A program made the translations under genes and the position numbers. From contig NZ_CP023692.1 of the NCBI RefSeq assembly GCF_008704935.1, forward strand, positions 2,117,001-2,181,000: a stretch of 64,000 nt of DNA. The letters run 5' to 3'. Source of the stretch: Streptomyces vinaceus (GTDB lineage: Bacteria; Actinomycetota; Actinomycetes; Streptomycetales; Streptomycetaceae). Positions 34,491-41,839 of the stretch are shown here, piece by piece; the first letter of the stretch is position 1; every line of letters starts with the position of its first letter. The notes under the pieces were generated by a model. The model was not told the DNA's origin. It saw only the letters and a program-made list of their open reading frames with translations, and did not search any database.

Positions 34491-34961
34491 ATGTCCGACC
34501 CGAATGCTCAGGCGGAGGCGCGATCACAGACAAAGGTTCCTTGCAAGGCCGAACACTGCGGGCGAATGATGCCGAAGCACGGTTCATGCGATTGCGGCTG
34601 GCGTCGAGGATTCGCTGTGACGACGACACCAGGGCCAGATGGACGCTTGTATTTCGAGCCGGAGAACCCGAAGAAGAGGATTCGGAACGAGGGGCTTGCA
34701 GCGTCCGTGCTTGGAACGATCTTCTTCGTGATTGGCGTCGCCGGAGGCGGAGTAGGGCTCCTCTTGATCGGAATACTCTGCGCCGCTGCCGGAGCGACCA
34801 CTCTGAAGATCACCGAGATGGGCACTGTCTGGGTGGGGTTGAGCGACGAGGAGCGGGCTGCTGCTTGGCCCGGCCGGGTGGCCGGCTGGGTCCCGCTCGC
34901 CTGCGTCGTCATATGGATCGGCCTCATGGCCTTCGTCGGAAATATGGTGGGTCGTCGCTGA
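34491..34961 (+). CDS. Small membrane protein with Cys-rich N-terminus, unknown function
   Basis: 156 aa. The first 40 residues contain a possible metal-binding Cys cluster (CKAEHC, then CDCGWRRG). Two closely spaced TM segments follow (AASVLGTIFFVIGVAGGGVGL and LLIGILCAAAGATTL), and a third is near the C-terminus (VPLACVVIWIGLMAFVG). Base composition is lower in GC than neighbouring core genes. It is the first gene inside the left end of the element. I do not recognise a family. Confidence 0.6.
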   Translation: MSDPNAQAEARSQTKVPCKAEHCGRMMPKHGSCDCGWRRGFAVTTTPGPDGRLYFEPENPKKRIRNEGLAASVLGTIFFVIGVAGGGVGLLLIGILCAAAGATTLKITEMGTVWVGLSDEERAAAWPGRVAGWVPLACVVIWIGLMAFVGNMVGRR

Positions 34962-35005
34962 GGCAGGAGGTGTCGGTCTGGACTGACCATGACCTGCCGG
35001 GATGG

Positions 35006-35794
35006 TTAGTGAAGCCCGCCCAGGATGCCTCCTGGTAGGGGTGACAGGTCCATCACCACTCCCGCGTTCACCGGCTGTCGGGTCGGATGAGTCCTGCCGA
35101 CGATCAGCACTGGGCATCGAAGACGCAGGCTCTCAAGCGCGTGGATCGTAGCCACGTCCGCTTCATCGACCATGAGGAGTCCGACCTCTGCAGAGGCCTT
35201 GACAAGCCGTTTGCGCGAGCGCCTATCGAGCTGGAAGGCAGTCGGAGACCAGGCAGCGTGAAGGTAGTGCACTTCCTTCCCCTGCTGACGCAGTGCTGCG
35301 TCGATCCACTGGAGGGCAACCGTCTTCCCGCAGCCGGCGGGACCAACGAGCATGTGCAGACGGTTCCTGCTGCGTGCATCCGCATCGAGGACGGCATCCG
35401 TCAGCCTGTAGCAAACTTCGGATTGCCCCACCCGACCGACCATCGTCCCGCTGGCTTCCAGGCGGTCCCAATAGCTGGGTCGGCCCGTAGGCAACAGATC
35501 ACCAAAGCTCAGCTGGCCGTCGGCAGCGCGCCGCTGAGCTCGCAGCACCCAGCGGCTCTTGGGCAGTGCCAGGAACTTGCCGGTGGCGACGATCAGCCGC
35601 GACAGCTTTCCGGGCACTTCTTCCAGTTCGGCAAGCCATTCCTCTGAATAGCGCTCGGCAACTGCCGCATCCCCGAGACGCCGAGCGGTCCATTGCACCA
35701 AGCGCTTGGCGAGCCAGGGGCACCAGTCGCCGAGTTCTGTCAGCAGCAGCGGAAGCACTACCGCCGTCACGACGGCGATCACCTGCGAACTCAT
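35006..35794 (-). CDS. Membrane-anchored P-loop ATPase, short
   Basis: 262 aa from the ATG at 35792-35794, preceded by GGAGGGGGG. An N-terminal hydrophobic segment (VIAVVTAVVLPLLLTELG) is followed by a WLAELEEVPGKLSRLIVATGKF region often seen in front of streptomycete NACHT or AAA proteins. Walker A GPAGCGKT lies near residue 152 and Walker B LLMVDEADVAT near 215. The protein stops about 45 residues after Walker B, so sensor and lid parts of a normal AAA or STAND ATPase are missing. The start overlaps the PadR-like gene by 4 bp. It may be a truncated STAND sensor or a small regulator. Confidence 0.6.
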   Translation of the reverse strand: MSSQVIAVVTAVVLPLLLTELGDWCPWLAKRLVQWTARRLGDAAVAERYSEEWLAELEEVPGKLSRLIVATGKFLALPKSRWVLRAQRRAADGQLSFGDLLPTGRPSYWDRLEASGTMVGRVGQSEVCYRLTDAVLDADARSRNRLHMLVGPAGCGKTVALQWIDAALRQQGKEVHYLHAAWSPTAFQLDRRSRKRLVKASAEVGLLMVDEADVATIHALESLRLRCPVLIVGRTHPTRQPVNAGVVMDLSPLPGGILGGLH

Positions 35795-36126
35795 CGTCCC
35801 CCCTCCATTCCCGGACGGAGGATGCCGGAGATGAGAGGGCTCCCGGTCCGCCGCCCTCGCCGCTCCGCCAGAAGAGTCCGTGCCTGGCCCATGTGGTCGG
35901 GATTGACTCGGTAGAAGCGCCGCCGCGGCCCTCGGGCGTCCGAGTCCTGCTCCCACTCGCTCAGAATCCAGCCGCAACCTTCGAGCCGCATAAGGATGGG
36001 GACCACGCTGCCGCTGGGGCGGCCCGTCAGTCTTGCGATCTTCAGTCCGTAGAGCTGTTCATCGCCTGACAAAAGGGCTTCGAGCACGTCCAGCGTCGCG
36101 TCGGTCACCCTGAAGGGATAACTCAT
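35791..36126 (-). CDS. PadR-like winged-helix regulator
   Basis: 111 aa. The winged helix reads TLDVLEALLSGDEQLYGLKIARLTG, SGSVVPILMRLEGCGWI and RRFYRVNPDH, which fits the PadR family; the C-terminal dimerisation helix is short. It is translationally coupled (ATGA) to the membrane ATPase that follows. This pairing of PadR with a membrane signalling protein is common in streptomycetes and suggests the regulator controls its partner. Confidence 0.8.
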   Translation of the reverse strand: MSYPFRVTDATLDVLEALLSGDEQLYGLKIARLTGRPSGSVVPILMRLEGCGWILSEWEQDSDARGPRRRFYRVNPDHMGQARTLLAERRGRRTGSPLISGILRPGMEGGR

Positions 36127-36428
36127 ACCTCAAACTCTAGCTAACTAGAGATAGGGCGTCCAGGGGCCTCTGGGGGTCGGGACGACGTTGCGTCGGCCAT
36201 GGCCCTTCCTCAGAGAGAGGCGACTCACCCAGCTGAGGACCCCTGGTGATCTACCGTCGCCGCGGCGGCACCAAGGTCAGCGCCGACTAGCGACGGGGCA
36301 GGGGAACGATGCGGGCGCCCTTGGCCTCGTCGGCGGCCTCTCGAAGGGGGACCCTTCAAGGAGCTCGGCTTCGATGCCGGGTGTTGAGCCGAAGGGCAGC
36401 CCTGGGCTGCCCCCTGGGTAGATCAGAG
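36127..36428. other. Intergenic region, no gene seen
   Basis: 302 bp between the PadR-like gene and the 485-aa gene, both minus strand. A near-palindrome CTAGCTAACTAG lies at about 36137-36148 just upstream of the PadR-like start and is a likely autoregulatory site. Short open frames here lack convincing starts. Confidence 0.5.
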
Positions 36429-37886
36429 CTACCTGGCCTCGTTCCACTTCTCGAGCTGCGCTGCGATCCTCGTGTCCTTGCGGAGCTTGTCGGGGGTTCC
36501 AGTGAAAGCCCGGACGTGCTCAAGCAGAACGCGGTCCTCCCGCTCAGTGAGCTTGGGCGCCACGAGCTCCACAAGCTCGACCCACTTCGCCTGGGACAGC
36601 GTGACTCCGAGCTTCGGGATGATCGACGTGAAGGCGAAGGACCGGAGCGCGTATGCGGCCTGCGGTCCATCGAACCGCTTGATGAGCTCGATGTAGTACG
36701 GCTCGGCATTCCAGGCGGTGCCGTAGCCATTCGTCAGGAAGACGTCCACGAGCGTGGCGACGTAGGGAGCCGTCAGGAGCTCGGGAACCTCGCCGTGGCG
36801 GCCGACGACATCGCGGAGGCGCCGCGCGACCGGCGGCTCCTCGTAAAAATTCACGCCCGGCGCTCGGTGCGCCCGCATGAGGTCGTCCAGCGCCTCCTGG
36901 ATCTCCACGAGCCGATCGGACTCGGGAAGGTAGGCAGCTCCGCCGTCGACCAGCTCCAGAAGCTCCTTGGCCCGGTCGGCCCGGGCCTTGTCCGCGTTGG
37001 CTCGGAAGCGCGCGAGCTTAACCCCAAGCTCGCGACGGGTGTCCTCACTGACGAAGGGCCAGAGCTCGGGCCAGAGCAGACGGACGTTGTCCAGGACATG
37101 TGGGTCCGCGGTGGGCGGGGTGTAGATGCCGAAGAACCCGTTGGCCAGGTTGTTGGCCTGGTCCTGCGGGAGCCCACTGAAGAAGGTAGCCGCGTTCTTC
37201 AGCTCGGCCTCGGCGAGCGCCGCCGCCTTGACGTTGTGGAGAAGCCTTCCGATCTCCGCGACGACAGGCCGGGTCTTGAGCTGCATGACCTCGCGGATGC
37301 AGGTCTGCAGCCAGTCCGCGAGTTTCAGGCCGGTCAACCTCTCCACGTTCGGGTGTGCGGCACTCGCGTGGTTCCGCATGTAGTTGATGTGGCTCAGCTG
37401 CTGGTGAGCCACATCGCTGATGAGCTGGATCTTCTTCGCGGCATCCAACAGCGCGGCATCGTTGATCTTCGAGAGGTCATCGCGAGTCTGAAGTGCCTCC
37501 CGACGGGCTGGGTCGGCCTCGGCGAGGTCGAAGAAGTAGGCCACGTCAAAGTCCGCCACCCTGTCCCGCAACTGGGTGATCGTCTCGTCCCAGAGGTAGC
37601 TCAGGGCGGCGTCGAACAGGCCGGCAGCTCCGGCGAGGATCATCTTGGATATATAGGGGGATCGGGCCAGTTGCTTGGCGTCGAGCTCTCCGAGGATGTC
37701 CGGGGTGTTCTTGATCAGGACGTGGCGGTCCCCGGCGCTGACGATGATGTTGTCAGTCGGCAGACCCCACTCCTCGAGAACCGCCAGCATGAACTCTTCG
37801 AACGCCACCAGATCAGCGCGTGCGGCGCTCACCAGATCCCTCCGCTCGGTGGGTGCGGGCAGGTTCTGCGGGGCGTCAGCGCTCAC
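36429..37886 (-). CDS. Uncharacterised 485-aa protein with a HEPN-like motif
   Basis: Mostly helical, soluble protein that I do not recognise. Near residues 168-177 it has MRNHASAAHP, which fits the R-polar-x(4-5)-H core of HEPN ribonucleases (Arg-Asn then His). Around it are helices (LLDAAKKIQLISDVAHQQLSHIN and LADWLQTCIREVMQL). The rest, rich in Ala, Leu and Glu, resembles helical-repeat regions (ADKARADRAKELLELVDGG). Placed in an element that also carries an ABC-3C cassette and a Vsr-like nuclease, a defence toxin role is plausible. The HEPN call rests on one motif. Confidence 0.6.
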   Translation of the reverse strand: MSADAPQNLPAPTERRDLVSAARADLVAFEEFMLAVLEEWGLPTDNIIVSAGDRHVLIKNTPDILGELDAKQLARSPYISKMILAGAAGLFDAALSYLWDETITQLRDRVADFDVAYFFDLAEADPARREALQTRDDLSKINDAALLDAAKKIQLISDVAHQQLSHINYMRNHASAAHPNVERLTGLKLADWLQTCIREVMQLKTRPVVAEIGRLLHNVKAAALAEAELKNAATFFSGLPQDQANNLANGFFGIYTPPTADPHVLDNVRLLWPELWPFVSEDTRRELGVKLARFRANADKARADRAKELLELVDGGAAYLPESDRLVEIQEALDDLMRAHRAPGVNFYEEPPVARRLRDVVGRHGEVPELLTAPYVATLVDVFLTNGYGTAWNAEPYYIELIKRFDGPQAAYALRSFAFTSIIPKLGVTLSQAKWVELVELVAPKLTEREDRVLLEHVRAFTGTPDKLRKDTRIAAQLEKWNEAR

Positions 37887-38207
37887 GGAATCTCCATTCG
37901 TGGGTTGAGGCAGCCCTCCCCGGGATCATCAGTGACGGCAACAGAAGCACGCCCTTCCCGGCGAGGCCCCCGAAGGTATCCGCTCAGCACCTCGGCGAGC
38001 ACGCTATTTCCCCAACCCGCAAGACGGTCGATGCCCTGGCGCCGTCCTGGCGGACCCGCCTCGTCAAACGCTCTGGGTATGGCCGCATGGCCTGGGGACG
38101 GCCGTCCGCAGGCCACGGGTTGGGGAGGGGCTCAGGGGCGGGTCGAAGACTCGGGCCGAATGCTGCCGGCCTCCCGTTGTCAGTGGTGTCTGGCACGCTC
38201 TGGCAGT
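37887..38207. other. Divergent intergenic region
   Basis: 321 bp between the divergent 485-aa and zinc-ribbon nuclease genes. It must hold both promoters. No repeat or RNA structure stands out by eye. Confidence 0.4.
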
Positions 38208-39839
38208 GTGACTACTGAGGGTGGGGACCCTGATCCGGCCGAGGTCCGGACCAGGCTCGAGCGCGAGTTCGTCGCCAACCGGTCAAACCCGGGGGTTCGA
38301 CTGGCGGATATGAACTGGTCAGATCATGATCAATGCCGATGGCGGTGCTCGAATGAAGGGTGCGGCCACGAGTGGACCACTCGGTTGGTGTTCCGTAGCC
38401 GACGCAGACGGCCAACGGGCTGTCCAGCGTGTTCGCGCAGGCGGAACCGGGCTCCCGGTCCTGGCGAGTCGCTGACCGAACTGAACCCAGACCTCGCGAA
38501 GCAGTTCCGCAGAAACCTGACGCGCCCGGATCGCGGCCCTGAGACTCTGCGCACTCAGAGCCACGATCTCTGTGAATGGGAATGCCGCCAGGGTCACAAA
38601 TGGGAAGCAACCGTGTCCAATAGGACCAATGGGCGGGGGTGTCGTCGTTGTAGTGGTCACGGCCGCTCACTCTTCGAGTACAAGGTGGCCATGCTCGTCC
38701 AGGCGGCCTCCGGCATCGGCGTTGAGGTGGATCACCGCCTCCGTCTGCCCGGCCGCAGTGAAGACGCCTTCGATCTCTTCCTGAAGGAACTAGATCTGCT
38801 GATCGACCTGGATCCGGCGTGGACCCATAGTGGGCAGGACAGCCTGGCCCGCGACACCGCCAAGACACAAGCCACGCTGTCTGCCGGCCGCCGTCTGGAG
38901 AGGATCCGAGAGAGGGGACTTCCGTCGCTGCCGATCTCTCGGATCGCGCACTACGAGGCCGGCCCGGGGGTAGATCCCGCGGACTGGGCTGAGGCCGTGG
39001 GATATGTCGTGCGCAGGCGGGGCCACCCCTGGAAGGACCTCGACCCCGTTGAAGTCATCGAAGCTCTGTCCGAGGCGGGCCGCCTCTGGCAGGAAGACCT
39101 CGCAAAGCCGAAGGTCTCAGCGCTCGATGCAGCTCCTCACCTGGAGCGGGAGTTTGTTGAGAACCGGACCAATCCCGGTAGGGGACTCGACCAGATGCCG
39201 CCAGGATGCAACGACCTGTGTGCCTGGCGGTGTCTGGCGCCTGGCTGCGGCAACAAGTGGGAAGTGCCACTCCACGTTCGAGCCCTTGCCGGCCGTGGTT
39301 GCCGGAAGTGCGGCTGGAAAAGAACCGGGGCGGCTAACAGCCGACCCGGCCCCGGCGAGTCCCTCGCGGAAGTGAACCCGACTCTGGCCGCCGAACTGAT
39401 TGAGGTCATCGACCACCCGAGGTGGACCCCTAACGATCTTCTGCCCAACTCGAACAAGGTGTGCTTGTGGAGGTGCCGGGAACCCGAGTGTGGCTCCGAG
39501 TATCGATGCCAACCCAGCCAGCGCACCAGCCAGGGAAGGGGTTGCCGTGAGTGTGCCCGCAGGCGATCCACCGCAGGCAGAACGCGCCCGAAGCCGGGCA
39601 AGTCCCTTCATGACGAGTTCCCAGAGATCGCAGCAGAGCTGATCGAGGTCATCGACCATCCCGGGTGGACCGCGAGCGATCTGCGGCCAAGTTCCGCGAA
39701 GCCCTGCCGCTGGCAGTGCAGCCATCAGAGCTGCCCGGGTGCCTGGGAAGCCACTCCCGACCAGCGCACCCGTCGTGGTGGAACTGGTATGCGGTGCCCG
39801 CTGTGCCACCCTCGACGGAAACCGCGGGGAAGTTCGTGA
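38208..39839 (+). CDS. Zinc-ribbon repeat protein with Vsr-like endonuclease domain
   Basis: 543 aa from GTG 38208; no clear ribosome-binding site, so it may be leaderless. Five treble-clef zinc-ribbon units of the DUF4379 type (W-x-C ... GCxxC) lie near residues 30-85, 90-150, 310-370, 385-445 and 455-535. Between the second and third is a Vsr-like nuclease domain: SLFEYKVAMLV, VDHRLRLPG, DLLIDLDPAWTH (the usual acidic IEYDG position) and DTAKTQATLSAGRRLERIRE. Related proteins combine DNA- or RNA-binding ribbons with a very-short-patch-repair-type nuclease. A restriction or anti-phage nuclease role is likely but unproven. Confidence 0.75.
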   Translation: MTTEGGDPDPAEVRTRLEREFVANRSNPGVRLADMNWSDHDQCRWRCSNEGCGHEWTTRLVFRSRRRRPTGCPACSRRRNRAPGPGESLTELNPDLAKQFRRNLTRPDRGPETLRTQSHDLCEWECRQGHKWEATVSNRTNGRGCRRCSGHGRSLFEYKVAMLVQAASGIGVEVDHRLRLPGRSEDAFDLFLKELDLLIDLDPAWTHSGQDSLARDTAKTQATLSAGRRLERIRERGLPSLPISRIAHYEAGPGVDPADWAEAVGYVVRRRGHPWKDLDPVEVIEALSEAGRLWQEDLAKPKVSALDAAPHLEREFVENRTNPGRGLDQMPPGCNDLCAWRCLAPGCGNKWEVPLHVRALAGRGCRKCGWKRTGAANSRPGPGESLAEVNPTLAAELIEVIDHPRWTPNDLLPNSNKVCLWRCREPECGSEYRCQPSQRTSQGRGCRECARRRSTAGRTRPKPGKSLHDEFPEIAAELIEVIDHPGWTASDLRPSSAKPCRWQCSHQSCPGAWEATPDQRTRRGGTGMRCPLCHPRRKPRGSS

Positions 39840-39908
39840 CGAGCATGCAGCGGAAGGGACGCGCATAGCTGCCGAACTGGCACGAGCAAGCCTCTGGACA
39901 CCTGGGGC

Positions 39909-39951
39909 ATGCGGAAGGGGCCGGCCCGTTGGGGGTCGGTCCCTTCCGCAT
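39909..39951 (+). terminator. Terminator after the zinc-ribbon nuclease gene
   Basis: Arms ATGCGGAAGGG and CCCTTCCGCAT have an inner CCGGCCC/GGGTCGG stem. It serves the plus-strand nuclease gene and also closes the minus-strand dehydrogenase relic. Confidence 0.85.
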
Positions 39952-39962
39952 GGGGGTGTTGG

Positions 39963-40145
39963 TCAGAGGCTGCCGAGGGTGCGGGTGATCCAGTCGGCTT
40001 CGCTCCACTGGTCGGTGTTGAGGGTGTCGCGGGCGTCGATGACCTTGGGGCTGTTGGTGCGAGAGACGAGCCGCTTGGGGTCGATTGTGGAGTATTGGTG
40101 CCACTCGGTGAGGTGCGGTAGCAGATCCGCGTCCTCGACGGCGGG
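39963..40145 (-). pseudogene. Relic of a UDP-sugar dehydrogenase 3' end
   Basis: The minus-strand frame encodes about 60 residues (AVEDADLLPHLTEWHQYSTI, then IDPKRLVSRTNSPKVIDAR and LNTDQWSEADWITRTLG) matching the C-terminus of the intact dehydrogenase at 43934-45253. Nucleotide identity is about 80 percent by eye, so it is an old or foreign homologue and not a fresh copy. It breaks off at 40145, just before the ABC-3C cassette. Confidence 0.88.
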
Positions 40146-40283
40146 TGGTTATACCTGTGCGCTGGGGCGCGGCATCGTCACCGTCGGTATCTCGAAGGTG
40201 GCTCTTTTGTGAGCGATCGATCAGTGATATCCCTAGTCGCAGCCGCTGCAACGGCGACCGACCGGGCTGCACGAGGGGGGAAC

Positions 40284-41381
40284 GTGTCGGATCAAACCCT
40301 GGCGCCACGAAGCGGTCCTGCCGAACCGCCGCTGGTGCTCAAGGGTCCGGGGATGCAGTTTCCGTACATGCCGAGCCCCAAGGCGCTTGTCTTCGGGTAC
40401 GACCCGGACGAGTTCGAGGAGTTCGTCAAGGAGTGGGTCCCGGCTCTTCAATCCGCGTATGTGCGGGTGGAGCGCCAGGGCGGCAGCGGAGACCACGGCA
40501 TCGACGTTGCCGCGTTCCGCAGCACGCAGGGTCTGGAGGGGCCGTGGGACAACTACCAGTGCAAGCGCTACAAGAACGCCTTGAACTGGAGTACTGCCGC
40601 AGGTGAGATCCGCAAGATGTTCGTCGGTGTGGTGCTTGGGCACTTCGTCCTTCCCACCCAGTACGTCTTCGTCGCGCCGGCGTTCGCCCGCGGTCTGCGT
40701 GATGCGCTAGCGAAGCCGACTCAGACTCGTACGAAATTCCTTACGGAACTGACCGACACGAATGATGAGATCATCACCCGGCTGACGGCCGATCAGCAGC
40801 AGGCAGTGGCCCAGCTGGCCGAGCAGACGGACTTTGCGATGTTCGTGCCAGTCGACATGGATCAGATGCTTGAGCAGCACAAGACCACCCCGCAATGGGT
40901 CACGCGGTTCCCAGACGTACAGCGCGAGCGCCCAGCCGTCATGCTGCCTCCGGACGAGCACGGTCCCGAGGAGGCCCGCTACGTTCAGCAGCTGGTGCGG
41001 GTCTATGCCGAGCGGTGGAAGGGTGACGTCGCAACCCTGGAACTGATTGCGCAGCACCCCACGGCCGGTGATCACATGCGTCGGCAGCGCGAGGCGTTCT
41101 ACAGCGCCGAGTCGTTGCGCCGCTTCGCTCGGGACGCTTACCCCGACGGACACTTCAATGCGGTCATGGACGACGTCCACACGATTGCGGTAGAGGTGGG
41201 CGACAAGCGCTTCGAACTTGGCTGGGACCGCCTGCAGGCGGTCCTGGAGGCCGCCGGAGTCATGGCGCTGACGGAGACAGTTCTAGCCCGGTACGTGAGG
41301 CCCCTGGACCGCAAGGGGGTATGCCATCACCTGGCGAACGAAGGCCGACTGCACTGGTGTGAGGAAGGAGGAGCCGCATGA
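40284..41381 (+). CDS. ABC-3C system effector with Mrr-like nuclease domain
   Basis: 365 aa from GTG 40284, behind AGGGGGG; a GTG at 40209 would add 25 residues. The N-terminal domain shows the Mrr/PD-(D/E)xK pattern: RQGGSGDHGIDVAAF with the Asp near residue 73, then YQCKRYKN with the QxK pair near 92-94. The C-terminal 200 residues form a helical domain of the kind that marks effector components of ABC-three-component systems. The gene is coupled to the next by ATGA. It probably cuts DNA when the ATPase and middle component signal infection. The assignment rests on gene order and motifs. Confidence 0.82.
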   Translation: MSDQTLAPRSGPAEPPLVLKGPGMQFPYMPSPKALVFGYDPDEFEEFVKEWVPALQSAYVRVERQGGSGDHGIDVAAFRSTQGLEGPWDNYQCKRYKNALNWSTAAGEIRKMFVGVVLGHFVLPTQYVFVAPAFARGLRDALAKPTQTRTKFLTELTDTNDEIITRLTADQQQAVAQLAEQTDFAMFVPVDMDQMLEQHKTTPQWVTRFPDVQRERPAVMLPPDEHGPEEARYVQQLVRVYAERWKGDVATLELIAQHPTAGDHMRRQREAFYSAESLRRFARDAYPDGHFNAVMDDVHTIAVEVGDKRFELGWDRLQAVLEAAGVMALTETVLARYVRPLDRKGVCHHLANEGRLHWCEEGGAA

Positions 41382-41839
41382 ACCCGCTCAATAGCCCGCT
41401 GGAGATCAGCGTGCGAGCCCTGGTGCTCCTGGCAGAGATCCACCCCGAGCCCCTCGACCTGGCACAGCTGGCCCTCCTTGACCACGCCGTCCTCCACAGC
41501 GGCGACCTCGACGGCCCTCCCTCCCTGCACCCTTCCTTGCCCGGGCACTCTGGTGAGCTGGGCATGAAACGCACCGTTCTGGAACAAGCGCTGCTGGTCC
41601 TCATTCGTGCCGGGCTCGCCGGCGTCGAGGCCGACGAGACGGGACTGGTCTACCGAGCCACCGAACGCGGGCCCGCTTTCGTCGACATCCTTGAGGCCCC
41701 CTACGTGGGGCGGCTGCGCGAGCGCGCCGAGTGGGTCGTGCACCACTGGGCTCCCGACACCGACGTAAGACAGGCCACTGCGGAACTCATCAGTGGCTCC
41801 CTGTCCGCATCCGCGACATTCGAGGGCCGCCGTGAGTGA
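41378..41839 (+). CDS. ABC-3C system middle component
   Basis: 153-aa small helical protein (NPLEISVRALVLLAEIHP, LLDHAVLHSGDL, TVLEQALLVLIRAGLA), with a likely winged-helix core. It fits the middle component that links effector and ATPase in ABC-3C systems by size, the LDHAVLHSGD segment and position. It overlaps both neighbours (4 bp and 8 bp), so all three are made in fixed ratio. Confidence 0.82.
   Translation: MNPLNSPLEISVRALVLLAEIHPEPLDLAQLALLDHAVLHSGDLDGPPSLHPSLPGHSGELGMKRTVLEQALLVLIRAGLAGVEADETGLVYRATERGPAFVDILEAPYVGRLRERAEWVVHHWAPDTDVRQATAELISGSLSASATFEGRRE

Noticed and set aside
36188..36421. 77-codon plus-strand open frame between PadR-like and 485-aa genes
   Set aside because: No ribosome-binding site, low-complexity Arg/Pro content and no recognisable motif.
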